Shown here piece by piece: positions 49,053-57,534 of a DNA stretch of 64,000 bases; position 1 is the stretch's first letter, and every line of letters begins with the position of its first letter. The position numbers and the translations under genes are program-made. The DNA is from Pseudomonas brassicacearum (GTDB lineage Bacteria; Pseudomonadota; Gammaproteobacteria; Pseudomonadales; Pseudomonadaceae), in NCBI RefSeq assembly GCF_003732265.1, contig NZ_MOBK01000001.1:558001-622000 (forward strand). The letters are read 5' to 3'. The notes under the pieces are model-generated. The model was not told the origin of the DNA and did not search any database. It saw only the letters and a list, made by a program, of their open reading frames with translations.

Positions 49053-50411
49053 TTAGCGGATACCGGCACCCGCCAGTGATTCAGGCGACCATTGGGTCTT
49101 GTTCAGCGCCTCGCTGTACCGGATGCCGCCGTAAGGGCCTGGAAAGCCGACGGCGCTGTAGGTGCCACCAACCAGGTCATAGCTCAGATAAGGCGTAGCA
49201 TCCGGGACTTGCTGGTCATAGCTTTGGCTGAGGAAGGTGTACACGCCGCGGTAGAGTTGGCCGTTGGCATCGTATTGATCGGACGCCAGAGCGATCCAGC
49301 TGTCTTCATCCAGATAGAAACGGCGCTTGGCGTAGATATGACGGGCACCCGGTTTCAGCGTGGCTTCCACCACCCACACCCGGTGTTTCTCCCAGCGCAC
49401 AAAGTCGGGCGCCAGGTGATTCGGGGTCATCATCGGCTTCAAATCGTTCTGGTAGGTCACGCGGTACGCGTTGTACGGCACGATCACTTCCTGCTTGCCG
49501 ATCAGCTTCCAGTCGTAGCGATCCAGCGCACCGTTGAAGACGAACGCATCGTCCCAGGTGGCGGCGCCGGCAGTACCAGGGTTCGGCGTGTCGTAGGCCA
49601 GGCTCGGTGCCAGCTTCACACGGCGCTGCCCCGGCAGGTACTGCCAGCCACGGCGCGGTTGTTCCAGCGGGTTGACCGCGTCACGCAGCAGCACAGCTTC
49701 GCCGGCACGCCGGGCCGGGCCGGTGTAGGCCAGCTTGATCTGGTAGTAGGTGTCGGCGGCCGCCAGCGGTTTGGACAGGTCGTCATAGGCGGCGTAGTTG
49801 ATCTGTGCGTTGCCGGTCGTGGCCAGGCTGGCGACACCGGCAGAGTCGACGTTCCAGTTGTCATACTTGCTCTGGATGTTCACGCCCTGGTAACGCAGCA
49901 AGTGGTTCCAGATGGCCTCGGCGCCTGTCTTCGGAATCGGAAATGGAATGCCTGGCAGTGCGTTTTCGATGGAGTTGCCGCCTTCGGTCGAACGCGCCGC
50001 AGTGGCATTTTTAACCGTGTTATCCAGCACGCCTTTAGGCAGGGAAGCCGTGCGGTGGGTCGGGTAAACCTCGATTTTGAACGTCGGATAACGCTTGGCC
50101 AATTCGGCGGTGACGGCGGTCAGTTGCCCCTTGTACTGGTCGACGTTCTTGCCGTCGATCACCAGCAGCGGCTTTTCATTGGCAAACGGATCCGGACGCA
50201 TTCTGTCGCCGGTCTTGAAGCTGGCGGGCGGGGTGGTCAGGCCACCCTGATACGCCGGAATCGAACCGTCGGCATTCCCGGCTTTCTCGGCGCCGATCTG
50301 GGTCAACTGATTGCCCAGCTTGGCCGCTTCGGCGGCATCGACGGCGGCGTGTGAGGGGCCCGCGAGGGCCATGGCCAGGGAGGCGGCCATCAAGGTATAG
50401 GCGAATTTCAT
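49053..50411 (-). CDS. DUF1329 periplasmic protein
   Basis: 452 residues with a signal peptide (LMAASLAMALAGPSHA). The DUF1329 pattern is clear: AKLGNQLTQIGAEKAGNADG, IPAYQGGLTTPP, VYPTHRTASLPKGV, and RRFYLDEDSWIALASDQYDA. The fold is a LolA/LolB-like open barrel thought to carry hydrophobic compounds through the periplasm. It is the second gene after DUF1302, 37 nt away. The same pair occurs in P. putida clusters for fatty acid and alcohol use. Confidence 0.92.
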   Translation of the reverse strand: MKFAYTLMAASLAMALAGPSHAAVDAAEAAKLGNQLTQIGAEKAGNADGSIPAYQGGLTTPPASFKTGDRMRPDPFANEKPLLVIDGKNVDQYKGQLTAVTAELAKRYPTFKIEVYPTHRTASLPKGVLDNTVKNATAARSTEGGNSIENALPGIPFPIPKTGAEAIWNHLLRYQGVNIQSKYDNWNVDSAGVASLATTGNAQINYAAYDDLSKPLAAADTYYQIKLAYTGPARRAGEAVLLRDAVNPLEQPRRGWQYLPGQRRVKLAPSLAYDTPNPGTAGAATWDDAFVFNGALDRYDWKLIGKQEVIVPYNAYRVTYQNDLKPMMTPNHLAPDFVRWEKHRVWVVEATLKPGARHIYAKRRFYLDEDSWIALASDQYDANGQLYRGVYTFLSQSYDQQVPDATPYLSYDLVGGTYSAVGFPGPYGGIRYSEALNKTQWSPESLAGAGIR

Positions 50412-50448
50412 CTTATTGTTCTCCTGCTTGCACGTGGCAAAGGGTGGA

Positions 50449-52353
50449 TCAGAAGGTGGTTTTCAGGGTCAGGTACAGCGCACCCCGATCCTCGGTAGCG
50501 CCGGAGCCGGAGGCCGACGCATAGCTGCCCGCGTAGCAGGTGTAACGCTGCGTGCCATCGAGGGCGTTAGGGGTTGAACCGTCGGTGGCGCCATCGTTGC
50601 ATTCGCTGGTTTTGCCGAAGGCGTCGACGTATTTGAGGTCGACGTAATACTGGTTGTAGATGGCAGCGCTCACGCCGACGGCGTAGTTGCCGGCATCTTT
50701 CGCCCCGCCCGCTACCACCGGCGACACACCGTCGATGCCGACGTTGACTGACAGCGGCGCGCTCAGGTCCACGCCTGGGAATACCTGGTACCAGGTCGGC
50801 GTGAAGTTGACGGCGATGCCCCAGTTGTCACGGGTCGGTTTGTCGATACCGCGATAGCTGCTTTCACCTTTGTAGAGCGCCTTGTTCTTGCTATCCAGGC
50901 TCAGCAGATTGCTGTAGTACAGCTCGCCGAGCAGGGAGGCGGAATCGAACAGCGGGGTGTCGGCAATCGACACCAGGCCGTTGATGGTCCAGTGCAGCGT
51001 ATCGCCCGTGGCCGCCAGGCTGTCCCCGTCGCGAGGCACATCGGTGATCACGCCGGTGCCTGGACTGCGCGGCGGGAGCAAGCCAAGACCGGCCTGCAAC
51101 CCCGCGGCGCCGGGGGCACTGATGATCGCCGGAATGCTGGCGAGCGGCATGTTGTGGCGAATGTTCAGGTCGCTGCCGACGCTGACGCCACCCACTTCCT
51201 TGGACAGACTCAGACCATAGATGTCGATGTCATCGCCATAGGCAAACTCGTACGAGGTAGTGCCGATCGATCTACGCAACCCTGCGACACCGCCGACACT
51301 GGTCAGGCCACGGGTGTCGAGGACCGCTTGCGGGAGAATGTCCGAAGTCTTGCGGTAGTAGGCGCCCAGTGTGCCGTCCAGCCATTCGGGCGACCATTTG
51401 ACCATCAGCCCCCAGTCACCCTGATCATCCGGGGTGTAGTCATGGCCACGGCGAACGGTGGTCAGTGTGCCGTTCGGCCCCGCCAGCCCTGCACCGCCGG
51501 TATGCCCCAGCAAGAACGACTGCGCGCCGAAGCCGACCACATCAGACCCACTGTAATAGGTACCGGCTTCAGGCAAACGCGCGCCGTCCCAATCGAGGAA
51601 ATACTGCGCGCCGAAGGTCAGTTCGGGGTTGAGGTTGAACGTCGTTGAAATCTGGTTGCGCGGAACGAACAGTTCCTTGGCTTCGGTGCCGGGCGACGCC
51701 GCCAGTTTGGCGAGGTCGAGGCCGGACTGGCCATAGCTGATCGAGTGCACCGGGTTGAGGATGGTCTCGCCCCAGAACACGTTGTGTTGGCCGGCCTTGA
51801 CATTGAGCTGGGACTCCTCCCCCACCTGGGTGTTGTAGAACACGAACGCATCGAGGACTTCGCCGGACGGGCCGCTGTAGTAACGCTGGGCATAGTTGCT
51901 CAGGTGCGGACTGCCGAAGATCGCCGGTGCCGGCGGACGCCCGCCAAACCCGGAAATCGACGAGTAATCACTGTTGCCGTTGACGAACGGGTTGGAGTTC
52001 GAGCCGGTGTTCTCATACGCCTTGTCGTACCAGGCGGCGGTGCTGACACGAAAGCCCATGTTTTTCTGGTAGACCACATCCAGTTCAGACAGCAGGTCGA
52101 CACGGTTGGTGATGTTGGTGCCGGACTTGCGGAAGTTGTAATCACCGTCGTTACTGTTTGGCGAACCCAAGATGCGCTTGTCGGCACTTTCAGTGCGCAC
52201 GCCATAGTTGTACTTGACGGTGTTGTCGAAACGGACGGCCCAGTCTTCGTTGCCAGTGTCCAGCTCGACAGCGTGGGCGGCCGGCAGGCTCGAGGCCAGG
52301 ATAGCGGTGGCAAGCAGTTGGCGTCGTGCGGACAGGAGGTTGCGACTCTTCAT
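50449..52353 (-). CDS. DUF1302 outer-membrane beta-barrel-like protein
   Basis: 634 residues from the ATG at 52353 (a GTG at 52365 is too close to its possible RBS). Signal peptide RRQLLATAILASSLPAAHA. The long beta-rich body ends in Phe (LYLTLKTTF), the mark of an outer membrane barrel. Family patterns include NTVKYNYGVRTESADKRIL, AGQHNVFWGETILNP and KWSPEWLDGTLGAYYRKTSD. It probably takes up a hydrophobic substrate. First gene of a five-gene operon, with 21-bp tandem repeats at 52491-52526 upstream. Confidence 0.92.
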   Translation of the reverse strand: MKSRNLLSARRQLLATAILASSLPAAHAVELDTGNEDWAVRFDNTVKYNYGVRTESADKRILGSPNSNDGDYNFRKSGTNITNRVDLLSELDVVYQKNMGFRVSTAAWYDKAYENTGSNSNPFVNGNSDYSSISGFGGRPPAPAIFGSPHLSNYAQRYYSGPSGEVLDAFVFYNTQVGEESQLNVKAGQHNVFWGETILNPVHSISYGQSGLDLAKLAASPGTEAKELFVPRNQISTTFNLNPELTFGAQYFLDWDGARLPEAGTYYSGSDVVGFGAQSFLLGHTGGAGLAGPNGTLTTVRRGHDYTPDDQGDWGLMVKWSPEWLDGTLGAYYRKTSDILPQAVLDTRGLTSVGGVAGLRRSIGTTSYEFAYGDDIDIYGLSLSKEVGGVSVGSDLNIRHNMPLASIPAIISAPGAAGLQAGLGLLPPRSPGTGVITDVPRDGDSLAATGDTLHWTINGLVSIADTPLFDSASLLGELYYSNLLSLDSKNKALYKGESSYRGIDKPTRDNWGIAVNFTPTWYQVFPGVDLSAPLSVNVGIDGVSPVVAGGAKDAGNYAVGVSAAIYNQYYVDLKYVDAFGKTSECNDGATDGSTPNALDGTQRYTCYAGSYASASGSGATEDRGALYLTLKTTF

Positions 52354-52490
52354 CGAGCGATACACCTTTATTGTTTTTGTTGTGGCTTGACGTCAGACAT
52401 GGCGGCTAACGACGGGTAATGGGGGTTTATGCTACGGATGGGTAAGCGGTAGTCCCGGAACTCACTCTAAGGGCAGCGCTTTGATCCGGA

Positions 52491-52526
52491 TTGACTTTGG
52501 GGGGCATCGATTTGACATTTCGGGAC
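52491..52526. promoter_or_regulatory. Tandem direct repeat, type B, upstream of the DUF1302 operon
   Basis: TTGACTTTGGGGGGC (52491-52505) and TTGACATTTCGGGAC (52512-52526) match at 11 of 15 positions at exactly 21-bp spacing. Related sequences lie at 53432 and 59848. AraC-type activators bind such two-turn direct repeats. The site is about 140 nt upstream of the DUF1302 start. Confidence 0.5.
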
Positions 52527-52544
52527 GCCTGACAAAGCGTCCCG
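52521..52544 (-). terminator. Hairpin after the SDR gene
   Basis: CGGGACGC (52521-52528) and GCGTCCCG (52537-52544) form an 8-bp stem just past the SDR stop at 52552. It shares bases with the type B repeat at 52512-52526. There is no clear T run. Confidence 0.4.
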
Positions 52545-52551
52545 AAAAACC

Positions 52552-53376
52552 TCAGATGTAGGTACCGCCACCGGCGTTGATGATCGAGCCAACCAGGTAG
52601 CACTCATCAGACGCAAGGTGAGAGACCAGCGCGGCGTATTCCTCGCCCTTGCCCAAACGTCCCAATGGCATGACCTGCTTAAACACGCTGATTTGCTCTG
52701 GCGTTTGCTGGGCGAGATAGCGATCGAAAGCCGGCGTCTGTACGCCACCCGGGCAGATGGCATTGACCTGCACATTGGCGCCCGCCACCTCATAGGCCAC
52801 CGCACGGGTGAAGGCAATGACCGCACCTTTGGCTGCGGAATAGTGCGGGCTGTGCGCCCCCATGGAGGAAATACCGGCAATGCTGGCGACGTTGATGATC
52901 TTGCCGTAGCCCTGCGGCTCCATGCGTTGCAACGCTGCACGGGTGCAATAGAACACGCCGTCGACGTTCACCGCCCAGAAGCGCTTCCATTCCGCATCGT
53001 CCATGTTGCGAGTGATCTCCAGCGACTGACGGGGCACCGGCTGGGTCACCAGCGCGTAATGACGCTTGCGTCGTTCGTCATCATTCGGCTTATCCGGCAC
53101 CAGGGCGGCATTGTTGACCAGGATGTGTAGCGTACCGAAACGCGCGTCGATCTCGCCGAACATGGCGTTCACTTGCGCGCTCGACGAGACATCGCAGCGC
53201 AGCGCCAGGCACTGCGCACCCAGCGCTTCGATCATGGCACGCGTGGTTTCAAGCGCCGCTTCGTTGATGTCGCAAACAACCACGCTTGCGCCTTCGCTGG
53301 CCAGGCGCAAAGCAATAGCCTGACCCAAACCACCTGCGCCACCGGTAATCAAGGCCACTCGACCCTTCAATTTCAT
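52552..53376 (-). CDS. SDR family NAD(P)-dependent dehydrogenase
   Basis: 274 residues from the ATG at 53376 (GGAG 8 nt upstream). Classical SDR: ALITGGAGGLGQAIALRL cofactor motif, ILVNNAALVPDK, catalytic Ser in INVASIAGISS, and YSAAKGAV (YxxxK), then ICPGGVQTPAFD. It probably oxidises a beta-hydroxy group to the beta-keto compound used by the cleavage enzyme at 54724, as in carnitine-type pathways (inference). Unusually, an extra segment of about 15 residues (DDERRKRHYALVTQPVPRQS) follows the NNA motif. Confidence 0.9.
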   Translation of the reverse strand: MKLKGRVALITGGAGGLGQAIALRLASEGASVVVCDINEAALETTRAMIEALGAQCLALRCDVSSSAQVNAMFGEIDARFGTLHILVNNAALVPDKPNDDERRKRHYALVTQPVPRQSLEITRNMDDAEWKRFWAVNVDGVFYCTRAALQRMEPQGYGKIINVASIAGISSMGAHSPHYSAAKGAVIAFTRAVAYEVAGANVQVNAICPGGVQTPAFDRYLAQQTPEQISVFKQVMPLGRLGKGEEYAALVSHLASDECYLVGSIINAGGGTYI

Positions 53377-53431
53377 AGGGATCACTCCGTCTTATGGAAA
53401 ACGCAGTATCACCCTGCCTTGTTCTTGAGCC

Positions 53432-53446
53432 TTGACTTGGCGGGAC
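53432..53446. promoter_or_regulatory. Type B half-site upstream of the SDR gene
   Basis: TTGACTTGGCGGGAC followed by ATCGAT closely resembles the first repeat at 52491 (TTGACTTTGGGGGGC, then ATCGAT). The second repeat at +21 is poorly kept here and runs into the AraC stop codon. It is about 56 nt upstream of the SDR start. Confidence 0.4.
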
Positions 53447-53455
53447 ATCGATCTA

Positions 53456-54478
53456 TCAAGCGGACGTAGCGCTACCGACCTGCTTGCTGCGGCTTCGCCA
53501 CTCACGGGGCGAGCAACCGAACTCGGCGCTGAACCAGCGCGTGAAAGACGTCGGCACCGTATAGCCGATCATCATGCCCACGCGCTGCAGGGAGTAGTTG
53601 CGGTTTTCCATGTAACGCAACGCCAGCTCCCGACGCACGGCGTTGAGCACTGCGGAGAAGGTCAGGCCGACTTCATCGAGTTCACGTTGCAGGGTGCGCA
53701 CGCTGACGGATTGCGCATAGGCCACTTGATGGATCGTCGCGCGCCCGACCGGCATCAACAAATAGATCGCCTTGCGCACATCGAAAATCACCGAACGTTC
53801 ATTGTCGCCCGCCATCGAGTCCATGAACTGACGCGCATAACCCACCATCGCCGGGTCGGCCTGCGGGTTGAGTTGATCGATGGCCTCCTTGCTGCAGACG
53901 ATGCCATCGAATTCGGCGTCGAACACCACCCGGCACCGAAAGAACCGCGCGTGTTCCTTTTGGTTTTCCGGGGCCTCATGGCTGAAGTGGACACTCAGCG
54001 GATTCCAGAGGCTACCCATGACCGATTTGCACGTACGGAACAGGATGCCGACCGCCAATTCAGTGCCTTGACGCTTGGCCGCGCCCGCCTCCGCCATGAT
54101 CTCCTCGCGGATCACCACCATCTTGCCCATCGTCTCCAGGTTCATGGCCAGCGTCCGGTTGAGCAGGTGCCGGTACTCGATACTGGTGAGCAACATATCG
54201 CGCAGCGTGCGCTGGTGACTGAGCAGCAAACTGACGGCGCCGATGTCCGACATGCGCCGGGCTTCTGCCATGCGCAGGCCAAACGCCTGGCACGATGAAC
54301 GCTGCGCAGAACGCTCCAGAAGTGTGAGCGCCGAATCGACCGGCAGCATGAATTCCGGGTCGCTGAGCATGGCTGGCGTCAGGCCTACGCTGCGCAGCAT
54401 CTCGCCCGGATTGAGCCCAAGATCCTGCGCCACCTCGATGTAGTGCTTGAGCGTTGCCGCTCTTACAAACGCTCCCAT
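53456..54478 (-). CDS. AraC family regulator with Arabinose_bd-like domain (OruR type), number 1
   Basis: 340 residues, GGAGG before the ATG at 54478. The N-terminal OruR/ArgR-type sensor domain begins AATLKHYIEVAQDLGLNPGE with LGLRM-type helices (FGLRMAEARRMSDIGAVSLL). The C-terminal double HTH is intact: TIHQVAYAQSVSVRTLQREL and LQRVGMMIGYTVPTSFTRWF. It is divergent from the cleavage-enzyme operon, with a type A tandem repeat at 54592-54631 between, its likely binding site. Confidence 0.9.
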   Translation of the reverse strand: MGAFVRAATLKHYIEVAQDLGLNPGEMLRSVGLTPAMLSDPEFMLPVDSALTLLERSAQRSSCQAFGLRMAEARRMSDIGAVSLLLSHQRTLRDMLLTSIEYRHLLNRTLAMNLETMGKMVVIREEIMAEAGAAKRQGTELAVGILFRTCKSVMGSLWNPLSVHFSHEAPENQKEHARFFRCRVVFDAEFDGIVCSKEAIDQLNPQADPAMVGYARQFMDSMAGDNERSVIFDVRKAIYLLMPVGRATIHQVAYAQSVSVRTLQRELDEVGLTFSAVLNAVRRELALRYMENRNYSLQRVGMMIGYTVPTSFTRWFSAEFGCSPREWRSRSKQVGSATSA

Positions 54479-54591
54479 CCCGCTTCCTCCAGTGATGTCG
54501 ACCGCTGAATCAGCGAGGCCGGCACTCGATTATATGGCACCGATTGAAAGCTCACGCAACGTCTGCAGCGTCCCTCGTAGTTCGCGACCAC

Positions 54592-54631
54592 TGGCACGTA
54601 ATGAAAGGTTTTTGGCACAACATGAGAAGTT
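54592..54631. promoter_or_regulatory. Tandem direct repeat, type A, upstream of the cleavage-enzyme operon
   Basis: TGGCACGTAATGAAAGGTT (54592-54610) and TGGCACAACATGAGAAGTT (54613-54631) agree at 14 of 19 positions with exactly 21-bp spacing, two helical turns. A near-identical pair occurs at 59251-59290. This is the geometry expected for an AraC-type activator; the distance to the start at 54724 is 93 nt. Confidence 0.65.
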
Positions 54632-54723
54632 TCCAACGGCCTGCCAGCCCAAAGTAAAAGCCACGAACACACGCGTCATCAACATCCTTGAACTCACAAA
54701 AACAACAACGCCTGGAGACATGC

Positions 54724-55779
54724 ATGAATTTTCTCGACGGATCCATGTACCCCGAACATCAGCAAAAACTGGTCATCACTGCCGCCCCGTATGCACCTTC
54801 ATGGATTCCGGCGGACTTCCCGGAAGAAATCCCGGTAACCATGGATGAGCACGTCCAGATCGCCGTCGACTGCTACAACGCCGGCGCCACCGTGCTGCAC
54901 TTGCATGTGCGCGAACTGGACGGCAAAGGCTCCAAGCGCCTGTCAATGTTCAATGAACTGATCGCCGGCGTGCGCGAGGCCGTACCGGATATGATCATCC
55001 AGGTTGGCGGTTCGATTTCCTTCGCCCCGGAAGATGACGGCGATGTCGCCAAGTGGCTCTCGGACGACACCCGCCACATGCTCGCCGAACTCACGCCCAA
55101 GCCTGATCAAGTGACCATCGCGATCAACAGCAACCAGATGAACGTGGTCGAGCAGATGCTCCCGGCCGACCTGGCCGGCACCAGCATGGGCACGCCCGAA
55201 GGCTTTCGTGCCTACCGCGAGATGACGATTCCGGCAGGTCCGGAATGGGTCGAGGAACACATCAAGCGCCTGTCGGCCAACGGCATCCAGACGCAGTTCC
55301 AGATCGGCAACATCCCCTCCTTCGAAACCGTCGAACGCATGATGCGCCGCGGCGTCTGCAACGTGCCGCTGATCCTGACCTGGGTCGCGATTGGTGGTGG
55401 CGCCGACTCGCCTAACCTCTACAACCTGGCGAATTTCGTGCGCGCCTGTCCGGACGGTTCCGTGCTGACACTGGAATCTTCCGTGCTCAATGTGCTGCCA
55501 CTGAACGTGATGGCGATTGCCCTCGGCCTGCATGTGCGCTGCGGCACCGAGGACAACATCTGGACGCAAAGCCGTGATCGCAAGATGGGCACGGTCGAGC
55601 AGATCGAACAACTGGTGCGCATCTCCAAGGAAATGGGTCGCGAAGTGGCCACTGCCAAGGAAGCCCGCGAGATCTACAAGATCGGCACGTTCTACAAGGA
55701 CGCCGATGAAACCCTGGCCGAAAACGGCTTTGCGCCGAACCGCACGCCTGGCCAGAAAGGCTTCACCCAGTACGGCTGA
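54724..55779 (+). CDS. Beta-keto acid cleavage enzyme (BKACE, DUF849 family)
   Basis: 351 residues from the ATG at 54724. TIM-barrel enzyme with metal-binding HLHVRE (H59, H61), the barrel start VITAAPYAPSW, IIQVGGSISF and LTLESSVLN. BKACE enzymes combine a beta-keto acid with acetyl-CoA to give acetoacetate and a new CoA ester, using Zn2+. Typical members are about 270-310 residues; this one is longer, with an extended C-terminus (YKIGTFYKDADETLAENGFA). The substrate cannot be read from sequence. First gene of the operon with MFS, Rieske and ligase genes. Confidence 0.88.
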   Translation: MNFLDGSMYPEHQQKLVITAAPYAPSWIPADFPEEIPVTMDEHVQIAVDCYNAGATVLHLHVRELDGKGSKRLSMFNELIAGVREAVPDMIIQVGGSISFAPEDDGDVAKWLSDDTRHMLAELTPKPDQVTIAINSNQMNVVEQMLPADLAGTSMGTPEGFRAYREMTIPAGPEWVEEHIKRLSANGIQTQFQIGNIPSFETVERMMRRGVCNVPLILTWVAIGGGADSPNLYNLANFVRACPDGSVLTLESSVLNVLPLNVMAIALGLHVRCGTEDNIWTQSRDRKMGTVEQIEQLVRISKEMGREVATAKEAREIYKIGTFYKDADETLAENGFAPNRTPGQKGFTQYG

Positions 55780-55882
55780 GTCAGTCCTCGCGGGGCGCAC
55801 GCACCTGTGCGCCCGGCAACCCCCGCTACACCTCATTTCAAGAGCTGCGAATTGAACGCGGCCGTTACCAGAGGAAATCACC

Positions 55883-57169
55883 GTGGCTTTGCATGCTCCC
55901 GTGGAAATACGCAATGACACCTGGCGACGTGTCGCCCGGCCCTACGCCTGGATAGTGTTCGCCCTGACCTTCGGACTGCTGCTGTCAGACTTCATGTCCC
56001 GACAGGTACTGACCGTCGTGTTCCCGCAGCTCAAGGCCGAATGGGGCCTTTCAGATTCCGAACTGGGTGCGCTCTCCGGCGTGGTGGCCGTCGCTGTCGG
56101 CGTGCTGGCATTTCCGCTGTCGGTCGTGGCCGATCGATGGGGGCGCATCCGCAGCCTCATCCTCATGGCCGCTCTCTGGAGCCTCGCCACGTTGATGTGT
56201 GGCTTCGCTTCCAACTACCCGGAAATGTTCGTCGCGCGCTTCTTCATTGGCGTCGGCGAAGCGGCTTATGGCAGCGTCGGCCTGGCCGTGGTGCTGAGCA
56301 TTTTCCCACCGCAGCAACGGTCGACGATCACCGGCGCGTTCCTCGCCGGAAGCATGGTCGGTTCCGTGCTGGGCATCGGCCTGGGCGGCGTACTCGCGAC
56401 GCACTTCGGCTGGCGTGCGTCCTTCGTTGGCATGGCCATTTATGGCATCGCATTGACGGCGGTTTATGCACTGGTCGTCAGGCCTTCTCGTCTCGAATCG
56501 CCTCGGCAGAAAACGGCCGCGGGGCTGGCCAAAACCTATCCTCCGCTCAAGACCCTGTTCTCGACGTCTTCGGTATTGAGCGTCTACATCGGCAGTGGCC
56601 TGCAACTGTTCACCATCGGCGCCTTGCTGACCTGGCTGCCCAGCTACCTGAATCGTTTCTACGACATGCCGCTCACCAACGCCGGTGCCATCGCGGCGAT
56701 TTTCATGCTCTGCACCGCGGTCGGCATGCCTTTGTGCGGTGCCATCGCCGACCGGCTGTGCAACGGTTCGCCAACACGCAAAATCCGCCTGACCATGGGT
56801 TATTGCCTGCTGTGCAGTGCGCTGTTGACCGTGGCGTTTCAGCTGCCGGTGGGCATGGCGCAACTGGTCATGATCGGCCTGGCCATGTTCGTCGGCGGTG
56901 GCATCGTCGGCCCCTCCGGCACCATGGTCGCCGACCTGACGCCGCCAGCCCTTCACAGCACCGCAATGGCCACCCTGGCGATTGCCAACAACTTGCTGGG
57001 CATGGCCCCTGGCCCCTTCGTCACCGGCTTGCTGGCCGATCGCATCGGCCTGGCCTCAGCCCTGCAATTGTTGCCGTTGGCCGGCGTTGCCGCCGCGTTG
57101 GTGCTGATGGTCGGGGTGCGTAATTATCAAAACGATCTTGGGCGCGTCTGTGCTCAGCCATGCTCCTGA
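55883..57169 (+). CDS. MFS transporter
   Basis: 428 residues from a GTG preceded by GAGG. Twelve helices in two halves; the first inter-helix loop has the MFS motif ADRWGRIRSL, and the matching loop in the second half is ADRLCNGSPTRKIRL. The pattern FMSRQVLTVVFPQLKAEWGL resembles aromatic-acid or hexuronate-type (ACS) importers and spinster-like proteins. It probably brings the pathway acid into the cell. 103 nt after the cleavage enzyme. Confidence 0.9.
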   Translation: MALHAPVEIRNDTWRRVARPYAWIVFALTFGLLLSDFMSRQVLTVVFPQLKAEWGLSDSELGALSGVVAVAVGVLAFPLSVVADRWGRIRSLILMAALWSLATLMCGFASNYPEMFVARFFIGVGEAAYGSVGLAVVLSIFPPQQRSTITGAFLAGSMVGSVLGIGLGGVLATHFGWRASFVGMAIYGIALTAVYALVVRPSRLESPRQKTAAGLAKTYPPLKTLFSTSSVLSVYIGSGLQLFTIGALLTWLPSYLNRFYDMPLTNAGAIAAIFMLCTAVGMPLCGAIADRLCNGSPTRKIRLTMGYCLLCSALLTVAFQLPVGMAQLVMIGLAMFVGGGIVGPSGTMVADLTPPALHSTAMATLAIANNLLGMAPGPFVTGLLADRIGLASALQLLPLAGVAAALVLMVGVRNYQNDLGRVCAQPCS

Positions 57170-57188
57170 GAAAGACGAGATCCCAGCC

Positions 57189-57515
57189 ATGAAGCACACC
57201 ATCGAGGTGCCCGCCTCTGTCGATCTGAGCCTTGGCAAACGCGCTCGCGTGCAGGCCAACGGCTCCGATATCGCGTTGTTCAATGTCGATGGCCAGATCT
57301 ACGCCATCGACGATAGCTGCCCGCACAACGGCGCCTCGCTGTTGTTCGGCAAACTCGACGGGCGTTGGGTGCAATGCCCCGCCCACGGGCTGCGTTTCGA
57401 TCTGGCCAATGGCTGCATGCGCGGTGGCGGGATGAACGTGCGCGCCTACCCCGTCGACGTCGTCGAGGGCTGTATTCGAATCACTCTGCCCACCCCAATC
57501 ACCGACCCACAATAA
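57189..57515 (+). CDS. Rieske [2Fe-2S] ferredoxin-like protein
   Basis: 108 residues. Both cluster-binding motifs are present: DSCPHNGASL (CxH) and VQCPAHGLRFD (CxxH). Size matches stand-alone Rieske ferredoxins such as those serving ring-hydroxylating oxygenases or assimilatory nitrite reductase NirD. No oxygenase or ferredoxin reductase gene is adjacent. It lies 19 nt after the MFS stop and 19 nt before the ligase. Confidence 0.92.
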   Translation: MKHTIEVPASVDLSLGKRARVQANGSDIALFNVDGQIYAIDDSCPHNGASLLFGKLDGRWVQCPAHGLRFDLANGCMRGGGMNVRAYPVDVVEGCIRITLPTPITDPQ

Positions 57516-57534
57516 CTTCAAAAGCAGGTTGATC

